Below are positions 24,409-32,960 of a DNA stretch of 64,000 nucleotides, piece after piece. The notes beneath the pieces were generated by a model, which was not told the DNA's origin, searched no databases, and was given only the letters and a program-made list of their open reading frames with translations. The DNA is taken from positions 1 through 64,000 of the forward strand of contig JAZSGT010000028.1 in the NCBI GenBank assembly GCA_045532865.1. Direction: 5' to 3'. A program made the position numbers and the translations under genes. How positions within the stretch are numbered: position 1 is the first letter of the stretch; the number at the start of each line of letters is the position of its first letter. This DNA comes from RGIG4140 sp045532865 (GTDB taxonomy: Bacteria; Pseudomonadota; Alphaproteobacteria; CAAHEQ01; UBA3637).

Positions 24409-25992
24409 TTAATTTTCTTTTGGAATAACAAGACAACCTATTTTACTTTGTTTTAGTTTTCTGCAGGCATTTTGAGCTGCTTTTTTAGAATAAAACCCAT
24501 AAATTCTTGAGCGATAATAATTGGCTGTTTGGGGTGTTAAAATTTGTTTGTTGCGTATTTTTAAAATGCGTGATGCTCGTTTGGCTTGTTGTTCAGAAAT
24601 ATCTTTTGTTTTAAATGCACCAACTTGAATACCCCAGCCACTTGGTTTTTCTTCTTGAGACAAATTTTCTTTAGGGGTTAGTTGATTGATAATGGGGTGT
24701 TGTGATTCGTTTGTTTGATCTATCTGTTCTTGATGTTGAATAAAATCAACTTGTTTTGAATCTTGAGTTTCGGTTGATGTTGAGATTTTGTTTTCTTCTA
24801 TTTCTGGTTCTGTTTGATTAAGAGATTCAGATTTGTTTTTATTAGATTCATCATTTTTAATTTCAGATAAGTCATTGGAATCTTGATGAATTGTATTGCT
24901 TTCTTTTTCAAAATCTTCTTCAGCTTTAATATTACTTCCTTGATCAATTAAAGAATTTTCTATTTTAAGGGTTTCTACAGTTTGTTGTGTAAGTAGGGGT
25001 TCTTTTGCTGAGTTGTTTTCGGCTGCGATCGCTGTTTTTGAGACAAAAGGATTTAACGCTAATAACTTGCTGCGATTGATATGTTTGTTTGATTTTAAAA
25101 CACTATCAAGACGTTTAGCCATAACGATAAGTAAGGGAGTCATATCTGGTTTTTCAAGAAGTGCTTCTTTATTTAAAATTTCTTTACTCTTTGAAGTTTT
25201 TTTCTGTTTGATTTTTGAAAAACCTTTATCAAGCAAATTCATTGCTTGTCGATCGCGAAGTGCGACAGTATCTTGTCCAATTACAACAGAAACGAGGCGA
25301 TTGTTGTTTCTTTTTGCTGTTGAAATGATATTGTATCCAACTGCAGAAATGTAACCTGTTTTTAAACCTTCAGCTCCCTTATATTTTTTTTGTACGTGGT
25401 TGTGAGAACGATAAGTTCTGCCTCTATACGAAAAGGTTCGTTTTGAAAATAATTTATAGTGATGAGGAAAATGGTGTATCATTGCCATGGCTAAAATAGC
25501 CATATCTTGAGCTGTTGTTACTTGATCTGGATTGTGTAATCCTGATGCATTTTTAAATGTTGTGCTTTTAAGCCCTAAGGAATGAGCAGTTTTTGTCATC
25601 ATTTGGGCAAATTCAGCTTCGCTTGGGGCGAGCGCTTCAGCAAGAACAACAGCTACATCATTTGCTGAGATAATAATCAAAGCCATGATTGCATCCCGAA
25701 CAGAAATAGTTTGTCCTGCTTTTACGTAAAGTTTTGACCTTGGTTGTCTAGCTGCTTTTAAAGAAACAGGTAGTCTGTCATCCATTTTAAGAATGCCTTT
25801 GTCAATAGCACTAAAAGTGAGGTACAAAGTCATAACCTTTGTTAAAGATGCAGGGTATTGTTGAACTTGAGCATTTTTTGAAGAAAGAATGAGTCCACTT
25901 TTTGTATCAGCCACTAATGTTGAAACACTTGTTTGTCCCATGAGTGGGTACAAAAACACTGATGCAAAAATAAGCAGTTTAAAAAATCTCAT
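24409..25992 (-). CDS. D-alanyl-D-alanine carboxypeptidase with C-terminal SPOR domain
   Basis: 527 residues with a Sec signal. The penicillin-binding-protein 5-type serine peptidase domain (about 20-260) has all three motifs: SLTK (S-x-x-K), SAN (S-x-N) and KTG. It trims the terminal D-Ala of peptidoglycan stem peptides in the periplasm. A long Glu/Gln/Ser-rich linker (about 325-445) leads to a SPOR domain (about 450-527, starting WGIQVGAF), which binds denuded glycan at division sites. AAAGGGGA precedes ATG 25992. The SPOR fusion points to a septal role. Confidence 0.9.
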   Translation of the reverse strand: MRFFKLLIFASVFLYPLMGQTSVSTLVADTKSGLILSSKNAQVQQYPASLTKVMTLYLTFSAIDKGILKMDDRLPVSLKAARQPRSKLYVKAGQTISVRDAIMALIIISANDVAVVLAEALAPSEAEFAQMMTKTAHSLGLKSTTFKNASGLHNPDQVTTAQDMAILAMAMIHHFPHHYKLFSKRTFSYRGRTYRSHNHVQKKYKGAEGLKTGYISAVGYNIISTAKRNNNRLVSVVIGQDTVALRDRQAMNLLDKGFSKIKQKKTSKSKEILNKEALLEKPDMTPLLIVMAKRLDSVLKSNKHINRSKLLALNPFVSKTAIAAENNSAKEPLLTQQTVETLKIENSLIDQGSNIKAEEDFEKESNTIHQDSNDLSEIKNDESNKNKSESLNQTEPEIEENKISTSTETQDSKQVDFIQHQEQIDQTNESQHPIINQLTPKENLSQEEKPSGWGIQVGAFKTKDISEQQAKRASRILKIRNKQILTPQTANYYRSRIYGFYSKKAAQNACRKLKQSKIGCLVIPKEN

Positions 25993-26111
25993 TTTTCCCC
26001 TTTGTTTAGTCTCAAATCAATCCCTTTATTATAATTTACTATAAATTGATTTGTTTTTTTTTACAACAAATAATCGTTGATTTTAGTATATTTTTTTATC
26101 ATATTAACAGT

Positions 26112-27938
26112 ATGCAAATAAATAATGAACAAAAAGGCGTTTTATTTCTTAAAGAAAAGATAAAATCTGTTTCTTATAAAGCAGGTGTTTATCGTATGAT
26201 TGGTGAAGATGGTAGAGTTCTTTACGTTGGAAAAGCCAAAAATTTAAAAAACAGATTACTTAATTATACAAGGCCAGAAAAATTGTCTTATCGTATTCAA
26301 CAAATGGTGAGTGAAACTGTTGATTTGATTGTGATTGAAACAGCTGGTGAAACAGAAGCTTTTTTGTTGGAAAACGATTTAATCAAAGAATTTCATCCCT
26401 ATTATAACATTTTGTTAAAAGATGATAAAAGTTATCCATATATTATTATTACGAATGATGAATATCCAAGGTTAATAAAGTATAGAGGAAGTCGAAAAGT
26501 AAAGGGAACCTATTTTGGACCATTTTCATCTGTTTATGCAGTTAAACAATCTTTAACAGAATTACAAAAGATTTTTGGATTAAGAACATGCACAGATTCT
26601 TATTTTAAAAACAGAACAAGACCTTGTTTATTATATCAAATAAAAAGATGTATGGGACCTTGTTGTCAGTGTGTTTCTAAAGAAGAATATCTAGAAAAAG
26701 TAAATGATGCAAAATTGTTTATGAAAGGCGAAAAAACAGATATTCAAGTTAAGTTAAAAAAAGAAATGGATGTCTTTTCAGAGCAAATGGAATATGAAAA
26801 AGCAGCTATTGTAAGAGATAAAATTTTAGCACTTAATCAAATTCAAAACACGAATTCAGAAGTTGTTTTGAAAAATACAGATCTGGTTGCTTTATATGTT
26901 AATGGGTATCAAGCAGGTGTTGAAATTTTCTTTTATAGAGGAGGAAGAGCTCAAGGAAATATATTTCACTTACTTACAGATATTGATGAAGAAAATCCAC
27001 AAGAATCGTTGGCCTCATTTTTAATGCAGTTTTATGATTCAATTCTTCCTCCAAAATATATTTTACTTTCTTGTGATGTGCCACAAGGATTGTCTGAGGC
27101 GTTGTCTCAAAGGGCGAATTTTCTTGTTCATGTGGATAAGGTTCCTGTACGTGGTGCAAAATTTAAATTAATGCAACAAACTCTTAAAAATGCCCAAAAA
27201 TCATTTGATCAACAGATGAATGAAAAAGAAATAAAAGAAAGTGTTTGGGAAGAGTTAAGAAACTTATTGCAAATTGAGAATCTTGAAAAAGTTGAAATTT
27301 ATGATAATAGTCATATGCAAGGGACAGCAGCAGTTGGAGCAATGGTGTGTGCTTCTATTAAAGGGTTTGAAAAAAATAATTATCGTAGATTTAATATTGA
27401 TGGAACAATGGCAAAAACCAATGATGATTTTGGCATGATGAAAGAAGTCATGTATCGCAGATTAACAAGAGGGTTAAAAGAAAATAATTTGCCTTCAGCC
27501 ATGTTGATTGATGGCGGCAAAGGACAGCTTTCCTCTGTTTTGGAAATTATGAAAGAATTAAATATAACAACGGTTGCTGTTTTGGCTGTTGCGAAAGGTG
27601 AGGAACGTAATAAAGGAAAAGAAACACTCTTTTTGGGAACGAATCCTCAAACGCCAATTCATTTGGATTTGAAAAGTGATTTAATTCATTTGATTCAACG
27701 TTTAAGAGATGAAGCACATCGTTTTGCAATTGGGTCACATAGAAAAAGGAGGGCTCAAAATATGTTTCACGAAACTTTGCTTGATATTGAAGGGGTTGGT
27801 AAAAAAAGAAAGAAAGATTTGCTTGCTCATTTTGGCTCGCCAAAGGCAATTGCTGGCGCTTCAATTGAACAAATTATGAAAGTTGAAGGAATAAGTGAAA
27901 AAATTGCAAAAAAAATATATACATTTTATCATGATTAG
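26112..27938 (+). CDS. uvrC: UvrABC excinuclease subunit C
   Basis: 608 residues from ATG 26112; a longer frame back to 26046 has no binding site and an atypical N-terminus. GIY-YIG nuclease domain (about 18-100, AGVYRMIGEDG and LYVGKAKN), Cys-rich segment, UVR domain (about 200-240, MEYEKAAIVRD) for UvrB contact, RNase H-like 5'-nuclease domain (DNSHMQG and later acids), and two C-terminal helix-hairpin-helix motifs (IEGVGKKRK, VEGISEKIA). It makes the dual incisions in nucleotide excision repair. Length and domain order are normal. Confidence 0.95.
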   Translation: MQINNEQKGVLFLKEKIKSVSYKAGVYRMIGEDGRVLYVGKAKNLKNRLLNYTRPEKLSYRIQQMVSETVDLIVIETAGETEAFLLENDLIKEFHPYYNILLKDDKSYPYIIITNDEYPRLIKYRGSRKVKGTYFGPFSSVYAVKQSLTELQKIFGLRTCTDSYFKNRTRPCLLYQIKRCMGPCCQCVSKEEYLEKVNDAKLFMKGEKTDIQVKLKKEMDVFSEQMEYEKAAIVRDKILALNQIQNTNSEVVLKNTDLVALYVNGYQAGVEIFFYRGGRAQGNIFHLLTDIDEENPQESLASFLMQFYDSILPPKYILLSCDVPQGLSEALSQRANFLVHVDKVPVRGAKFKLMQQTLKNAQKSFDQQMNEKEIKESVWEELRNLLQIENLEKVEIYDNSHMQGTAAVGAMVCASIKGFEKNNYRRFNIDGTMAKTNDDFGMMKEVMYRRLTRGLKENNLPSAMLIDGGKGQLSSVLEIMKELNITTVAVLAVAKGEERNKGKETLFLGTNPQTPIHLDLKSDLIHLIQRLRDEAHRFAIGSHRKRRAQNMFHETLLDIEGVGKKRKKDLLAHFGSPKAIAGASIEQIMKVEGISEKIAKKIYTFYHD

Positions 27939-27977
27939 GTTATAACAAAAAAAGATAGTTTATAAATGAGGTGAGAT

Positions 27978-28712
27978 ATGGTTAAAAAAAGCAAAACTCA
28001 ACAAAAAAAAGATTTAATCTTGGAAAATGATGTAAAAGAAGAAACTTTAAAAGACATTGAAGGACTTGACGAAACTCGAAAAAACGAATCGTTTAAAAAG
28101 CCTTTAGTGAACAAAGAAATTGTTGAAAAAGTAAAAAAAGATATGAAAAAACAAATGAATATTCCAAATTTGTTGACGCTTTTTCGAATCTGGGCAATTC
28201 CAGGGATTGTTTTAACATTCTTTTTTAACTCTGCGTCGGCTGCATGGTTTGGTGTTTTGCTTTTTGCTTTGGCAGGGATTAGTGATTATTTAGATGGTTA
28301 TTTAGCACGTCACTGGAATCAACTTTCTCGTTTTGGTAGAGTGTTAGACCCAATTGCCGATAAGTTATTGGTTGGAGCTATGTTGTTAATGTTGGCTTAC
28401 ACTGCTCGTTTAGGGGATTGGGGAATTATTCCTGCAGTTGTGATTTTGTGTCGTGAAATTTTGGTTTCTGGTTTGCGTGAGTTTTTGGCAGAAATTAAAG
28501 TTGGTTGTCCGGTTACCCGTTTGGCAAAATGGAAGACAGCTTGCCAAATGTTAGCTTTGCCAATTTTAATGGTGGCTGAACCAACATTTAGTGGTGCTTA
28601 TTCAGATACACTTTATGTTTTAGGTCATTTAGCTTTATGGGGTGCTGCTATACTGACAGTTATGACAGGATACGATTATTGGAAATCTGGCCGAAAATAT
28701 ATGGAAGATTAG
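27978..28712 (+). CDS. pgsA: CDP-diacylglycerol-glycerol-3-phosphate 3-phosphatidyltransferase
   Basis: 244 residues. The CDP-alcohol phosphotransferase motif DG-x2-AR-x8-G-x3-D-x3-D is present from DGYLAR to LDPIADK. Several membrane helices follow. PgsA makes phosphatidylglycerophosphate, the precursor of phosphatidylglycerol. An unusual charged N-terminal extension of about 55 residues (Lys/Glu-rich) comes before the normal start of the family (IPNLLTLFR). GAGGTGA precedes ATG; the gap to uvrC is 39 nt, and uvrC-pgsA adjacency is common in proteobacteria. Confidence 0.92.
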   Translation: MVKKSKTQQKKDLILENDVKEETLKDIEGLDETRKNESFKKPLVNKEIVEKVKKDMKKQMNIPNLLTLFRIWAIPGIVLTFFFNSASAAWFGVLLFALAGISDYLDGYLARHWNQLSRFGRVLDPIADKLLVGAMLLMLAYTARLGDWGIIPAVVILCREILVSGLREFLAEIKVGCPVTRLAKWKTACQMLALPILMVAEPTFSGAYSDTLYVLGHLALWGAAILTVMTGYDYWKSGRKYMED

Positions 28713-28715
28713 GTT

Positions 28716-28748
28716 AAAAAAACTTCGTAGAAATACGAAGTTTTTTTT
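28716..28748 (+). terminator. Terminator after pgsA
   Basis: Stem AAAAACTTCGTA / TACGAAGTTTTT around GAAA, then T run. Confidence 0.85.
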
Positions 28749-28754
28749 GTAACT

Positions 28755-28792
28755 AAAAACCCACCAGTTTATCTGATGGGTTCTTTTTTTTA
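28755..28792. terminator. Second hairpin between convergent genes
   Basis: AACCCA-C-CAG / CTG-A-TGGGTT around TTTAT, flanked by A and T runs, so it can act on either strand; it probably ends the minus-strand gene 28811-29866. Confidence 0.6.
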
Positions 28793-28810
28793 TTTATAGA
28801 AAAAGAGAGA

Positions 28811-29866
28811 TTATTCCTCTTCAAAAATAAGACCTCTACCTTCTTGAACGGTGTTGCCTTCTATAAGATGTTTTTTAACTTTTTTTCTCAAAGAAGTATC
28901 TTCTGGAAGATTTTCTAAAGAAAAACCAGGGCTTGATTTTTGCATATTAAATAAGAAACGATAGAAATCATCCCCCGTATCATCTTCATGTGGTGGTAAG
29001 AGAAGAAACAGGTTTTGAAAATACATAATATGTCTATCTGGTGTTAAAAACTGACTCATTTGAATGCTCAGCAACCAAGAATGGCATCTATATATAACTT
29101 TTTTTCCGGTGATATTTGGAAAGTATTTTTTAAGTAACTTTTTAGCTTGTGCAAAAGAGTTATCCACAGATTTTGGTTCTAATCGACCATTTCGGTCGAT
29201 ATGAATATTAATGCAAATATCCCCTGGTTGAATTAAAATTTCTGTCTTTTTAATTTTTGAAGAACTTCCAACCTCGTGAATTAATTTTTCACCTTTTTTA
29301 TTTTTTGTAATAATAAAAGGATCGTGATAGCAGGAATATTCAAATTGGAGTCGACCAAATTTTAACAGCAACTGACGAACAAAGCGAATTCCCCAAGCTA
29401 GTGAACCGTAGCTAATGCCATTAATTTTGTACAGTTTAAGTCCACGCAAAATCGTTTCTTTTATCCCAACAATTTGATGAACACGTTGCTTTGTATTGAG
29501 CCCTTTCAGAGCTTTTTTGTGTTGGCTTACTGCACTGAGTAAAACAATAGCTGAAATATCTGCTCGAGGAGGTGTGGCTTTCCAATATTCCATTTCTAGA
29601 AAATCATCAGCTTCAGATTCAAATGAAATATATTGTATTAAAAGAGCTGCCTTTTTTAAAATGGTGTTTCTTTTAAATTCTTCAATCAAAGAAAGGCAGT
29701 GATTGTAAAATTCTGTTTCTTCCTCTAATTTATAAAATTTAAAAGCAGTGTCTAGTGTTTTTTTTGTAATAACACTTTTTTTTGTGTTTATTTTTGATTC
29801 ATATTTTTTAAAAGTTTCTGGTATTGTTTTTAAATTGAGTACATTTTTGATATCTTCTAATAACAT
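28811..29866 (-). CDS. Acyltransferase-domain protein (DUF5596/GNAT-like)
   Basis: 351 residues, cytoplasmic. The C-terminal half matches what I know of the DUF5596 acyltransferase-domain family: GDICINIHIDRNGRL, a 'S-x-x-x-A' segment (SFAQAKKLLKKYFP), a RCHSWLL motif and the YFQNLFLL stretch near the end. Related proteins are frequent in gut Firmicutes, so transfer is possible; base composition is like the neighbours. Function is not established. AGGAGA precedes ATG 29866. Confidence 0.65.
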   Translation of the reverse strand: MLLEDIKNVLNLKTIPETFKKYESKINTKKSVITKKTLDTAFKFYKLEEETEFYNHCLSLIEEFKRNTILKKAALLIQYISFESEADDFLEMEYWKATPPRADISAIVLLSAVSQHKKALKGLNTKQRVHQIVGIKETILRGLKLYKINGISYGSLAWGIRFVRQLLLKFGRLQFEYSCYHDPFIITKNKKGEKLIHEVGSSSKIKKTEILIQPGDICINIHIDRNGRLEPKSVDNSFAQAKKLLKKYFPNITGKKVIYRCHSWLLSIQMSQFLTPDRHIMYFQNLFLLLPPHEDDTGDDFYRFLFNMQKSSPGFSLENLPEDTSLRKKVKKHLIEGNTVQEGRGLIFEEE

Positions 29867-29994
29867 TGCCGTCTCCTGGGCTTATGAACAGATGCAGTAT
29901 AGTTAAAAAAAAGTTTTTCTGTCAACGAAAAATCAATTGAATTTGAAAAAAAAAGAAGATAAACTTTGCTGTATCATTTTATGAGGGAGATAAT

Positions 29995-30741
29995 ATGAAA
30001 GTTTTAATTTTAAAAAATGCAGATGAAGTTGCTTCTTTAGTTGCTGCCGAAATTGTTGAAAGAATAAAAACATTTAAACCAACAGTTGAAAAGCCTTATC
30101 TCGTATTGGGTTTGCCGACAGGTTCAACGCCAATTCCTGTTTATAAATTATTGGTTCAGGCTTATCAAAATAAAGAAATTTCATTTAAAAATGTTGTTAC
30201 ATTTAATATGGATGAATATAAAGGTTTAGACGCTGAACATGATCAAAGTTATCACTATTTTATGGAAGAGAATTTGTTCGGTTTAATTGATATTCCTAGA
30301 AATCAAATTCATATTTTGGATGGGATGGCAAAAGATACAGGTGCTGAATGTAAAGCATATGAAGAAAAAATTGCTTCGTTTGGTGGAATTGATATCCAAT
30401 TGGCAGGAATTGGTGAAAATGGACATTTGGCTTTTAATGAACCTGGCACGTCATTTCAATCTTTAACCCATGAACAAAAATTAACAGAAAATACAATTGA
30501 GGTGAATTCTCGATTTTTTGAAAAGAAAGAAGATGTTCCAACATCTGCTTTAACAATTGGATTGAAAACAGTTTTTGAAGCTAAAAAAGTTATTGTTTTG
30601 GCAACTGGCGAAAAGAAAGCTGAGGCAGTTTATCAAAGTGTTCGTATGCCTGTAACCGAAAATTGTCCGGCATCAATTCTTCAAAAACACGAAAATTCGG
30701 TTTTTGTGTGTGATGAAGCAGCAGCTAAAAAATTAAAATAA
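29995..30741 (+). CDS. nagB: Glucosamine-6-phosphate deaminase
   Basis: 248 residues. Family motifs: GLPTGSTPIPVY (phosphate loop), FNMDEYKGL (catalytic Asp region), GIGENGHLAFNEPG (substrate loop with catalytic His/Glu) and GEKKAEAV. NagB turns glucosamine 6-phosphate into fructose 6-phosphate and ammonia, feeding amino-sugar catabolism, for instance of mucin or peptidoglycan sugars. It is near the short end of the family. GAGGGAGA precedes ATG. No nagA or transporter is adjacent. Confidence 0.93.
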   Translation: MKVLILKNADEVASLVAAEIVERIKTFKPTVEKPYLVLGLPTGSTPIPVYKLLVQAYQNKEISFKNVVTFNMDEYKGLDAEHDQSYHYFMEENLFGLIDIPRNQIHILDGMAKDTGAECKAYEEKIASFGGIDIQLAGIGENGHLAFNEPGTSFQSLTHEQKLTENTIEVNSRFFEKKEDVPTSALTIGLKTVFEAKKVIVLATGEKKAEAVYQSVRMPVTENCPASILQKHENSVFVCDEAAAKKLK

Positions 30742-30750
30742 AAATAAATA

Positions 30751-30779
30751 TTGACAAAAAGTATTTTTTAGTGTATCCT
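30751..30779 (+). promoter_or_regulatory. Promoter of the small lipoprotein gene
   Basis: TTGACA (30751-30756), 17-nt spacer, TATCCT (30774-30779). The same unusual -10, TATCCT, is used before the cysteine-rich pilin-like gene at 45379. Confidence 0.7.
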
Positions 30780-30808
30780 CTTACTTAATAGGAGTAGGAG
30801 GATATTTT

Positions 30809-31165
30809 ATGGATAAAAAATTAATGCTTTCTTTATGTTGTATGGGGCTTGCCTTGACTTCATGTGGTGATGCTATTCCAAAAGCTAAAAAAGGAAGGGA
30901 AGCAGAATTAAATCAAGAAGCTGTTTTGCTTACATGTGATTTGAAGCGCCATTCAGATTGTTTGTATGCATGGATGACTTTTGATACGGATGGTGATTAT
31001 TCAAAACCTGAATATGCAGGATTTACTGTTTATGAACAAAAAGCGATTTCAGAGAGTGCAGTTGATCAATATCACTATGAGTTATCCCAGTTAAAAATTG
31101 GATCGAAAGCAACGCTTCGCACTTGGAGTGGTATTATTCGAAATATCGCACGTGTTAAAGAATAA
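30809..31165 (+). CDS. Small putative lipoprotein
   Basis: 118 residues. The N-terminus has a basic MDKK start, a hydrophobic core and LTSCG, which fits a lipobox with lipidated C19. The mature part has a C-x8-C pair (CDLKRHSDC) and no known domain. A double GGAG site lies upstream and a strong promoter precedes it. Probably anchored to the inner or outer membrane. Function unknown. Confidence 0.65.
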   Translation: MDKKLMLSLCCMGLALTSCGDAIPKAKKGREAELNQEAVLLTCDLKRHSDCLYAWMTFDTDGDYSKPEYAGFTVYEQKAISESAVDQYHYELSQLKIGSKATLRTWSGIIRNIARVKE

Positions 31166-31243
31166 AAAATACTTGTAACAAGTTTTATTTTGTCATAAAA
31201 TGCTTTTATGGAACATTTGTTGTTTTATAAGTGGGAGGGTTAT

Positions 31244-31825
31244 ATGACAAAAAGTGATACATTAGAGATTATTCCTGTTTATAAAGGGATGAATAAGGTT
31301 TTTGATGGTTTTGCTGTTTATCGGAATAATAAACTTGTCAAACAAGATGAAAAACCAGTTATTTTACGTTTGAAAACAAATAAAGAAGATTATCAATGCA
31401 AAAATGGATGTTTCTTATCTAAAAAAGAAATTGATAATGGTGTATATGCAAAGAGTTCTAGTGATTCTTTAGGATATTTAGTAAAATATGATTCAAAGTT
31501 TTGGGAACTTTCATTTAAGGATTATGATAGACTTTCACAACCATCATTGATTTTTACGGCTAAAAGTGAGAAGGGTTCTTTTAAGGGATATTCAATTACA
31601 CAATTTGACGAAAATACAAAAAAAATAGAAAACAGAGGTTCTATTTCGCCAGAAAATGTTGTGTATAAAAGGTGCTCTGATGGTAAGTATGCTTGCATTT
31701 ATAATGATGAACAAGCAGGAGGTGAGGTTATCCCTTACCATATGGAAAACATTTCAAAAGAAGAGTATGAAAGTCGATTGAAGAATGACTCTAAAAAAAC
31801 ACGTGTGCAAAGGAGAAATCGATAA
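31244..31825 (+). CDS. Hypothetical protein
   Basis: 193 residues from ATG 31244, chosen because GGGAGGG lies 5-6 nt upstream; the frame extends to an ATG at 31208 without a site. Begins MTKSDTLEIIPVYKG. Lys/Glu/Ser-rich, beta-like alternation, three or four cysteines, no signal peptide or recognised motif. The C-terminus is basic (KKTRVQRRNR). It follows the small lipoprotein by 78 nt and may be co-transcribed. Not recognised. Confidence 0.55.
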   Translation: MTKSDTLEIIPVYKGMNKVFDGFAVYRNNKLVKQDEKPVILRLKTNKEDYQCKNGCFLSKKEIDNGVYAKSSSDSLGYLVKYDSKFWELSFKDYDRLSQPSLIFTAKSEKGSFKGYSITQFDENTKKIENRGSISPENVVYKRCSDGKYACIYNDEQAGGEVIPYHMENISKEEYESRLKNDSKKTRVQRRNR

Positions 31826-31854
31826 GATTTTATTCTGCTAAATGTGGTTTTAAT

Positions 31855-31882
31855 AAAAAAAACTCCCTTTCGGGAGTTTTTT
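31855..31882. terminator. Bidirectional terminator between convergent genes
   Basis: Stem AAAAAACTCCC / GGGAGTTTTTT around TTTC, with A and T runs on either side; serves the plus-strand gene and fabD. Confidence 0.85.
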
Positions 31883-31894
31883 ATTTTTTTGATG

Positions 31895-32842
31895 TTAACC
31901 TAAAAAGGCAAGTGCTGCATCTAAAGAATCTTTATTCCCAATATTAATAGATCTTGCATCAGGAGTGATTCGTTTGATTAACCCACTGAGAACTTTTCCA
32001 TTCCCACACTCGATAAAATCTGTAACTCCTTTTGCTGTCATATATTCAACAGATTCAGTCCATCTTACAGAACCAGTAACTTGTGAAACAAGAAGTTCTT
32101 TAATTTTTTGAGCATTAGTTTCGGCTTCGGCAGTGATGTTTGCAATAATAGGAATCAAAGGTGTAACAATAGGAGTTGTTTGTAATTCAATAGCCATTTT
32201 TTTACCAGCTTCTTCCATTAAAGGAGAATGAAATCCTCCCGATACTGGTAATTTGACAGATTTTTTTGCCCCCATTTCAGCAGCTTTCAAAATAGCTCTA
32301 TCAATAGCATCGTTGTGCCCACTGATAACAACTTGGCCTTGGCAGTTATCATTTGCAATAAAACATAAAGAATTATCTGTTGATGCTTCATGAACAAGTG
32401 TTGCAACTTCTTTTAATGACAAACCAAGTACAGCAGCCATAGCTCCTGGATTTTTTTGGCTTGCTTCTTGCATAAAGGTACCACGAGCTTTTAAAAGTTT
32501 GGCTGTTGCTGATAAGCTCAGAGCTCCAGCCGCACAAAGAGCTGAATATTCACCTAAAGAATGACCGGCAACAAAAGAGGCGATTTCGTTTATTTTTTTG
32601 CCTGACTCTTTTTCAAGGCAACGCAAAGCAGCAATACTTGTTGCCATAATGGCTGGTTGTGCATTTTGAGTTTGTGTTAATTCTTGAATATCGCCTTCAA
32701 ACATAAGTTTAGATAAGTTGAAATGCAAAGCCTCATCAACTTCTTGAAAAACTTCATGAGCGACACTAAAATTAGTATCTAAGTCTTTCCCCATACCGAT
32801 AGATTGTGATCCTTGACCAGGAAAAACAAATGCGATTGTCAT
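31895..32842 (-). CDS. fabD: Malonyl-CoA:ACP transacylase
   Basis: 315 residues. N-terminal FVFPGQGSQ, catalytic serine in GHSLGEYSAL (near residue 93), the VSGGFHSPLM histidine motif and ECGNGKVLSGL near the end. FabD loads malonate onto acyl carrier protein for fatty-acid elongation. AAAGGAT precedes ATG 32842. In this genome it is not next to fabG/acpP/fabF, at least inside the window. Confidence 0.94.
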   Translation of the reverse strand: MTIAFVFPGQGSQSIGMGKDLDTNFSVAHEVFQEVDEALHFNLSKLMFEGDIQELTQTQNAQPAIMATSIAALRCLEKESGKKINEIASFVAGHSLGEYSALCAAGALSLSATAKLLKARGTFMQEASQKNPGAMAAVLGLSLKEVATLVHEASTDNSLCFIANDNCQGQVVISGHNDAIDRAILKAAEMGAKKSVKLPVSGGFHSPLMEEAGKKMAIELQTTPIVTPLIPIIANITAEAETNAQKIKELLVSQVTGSVRWTESVEYMTAKGVTDFIECGNGKVLSGLIKRITPDARSINIGNKDSLDAALAFLG

Positions 32843-32925
32843 ATTTTTATCCTTTCACCTTGAATTGCTGAATTTATTTTTTTTGATTATACACATTCTT
32901 TTGAAAAAATAAAGTGTTAAATTTC

Positions 32926-32954
32926 TTGTATTTGATTATTAATTTCTTTATAAT
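32926..32954 (+). promoter_or_regulatory. Promoter of murJ, leaderless type
   Basis: TTGTAT (32926-32931), 17-nt spacer, TATAAT (32949-32954). The murJ ATG is only 6 nt downstream of the -10 box and has no Shine-Dalgarno. Confidence 0.55.
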
Positions 32955-32960
32955 AAATAT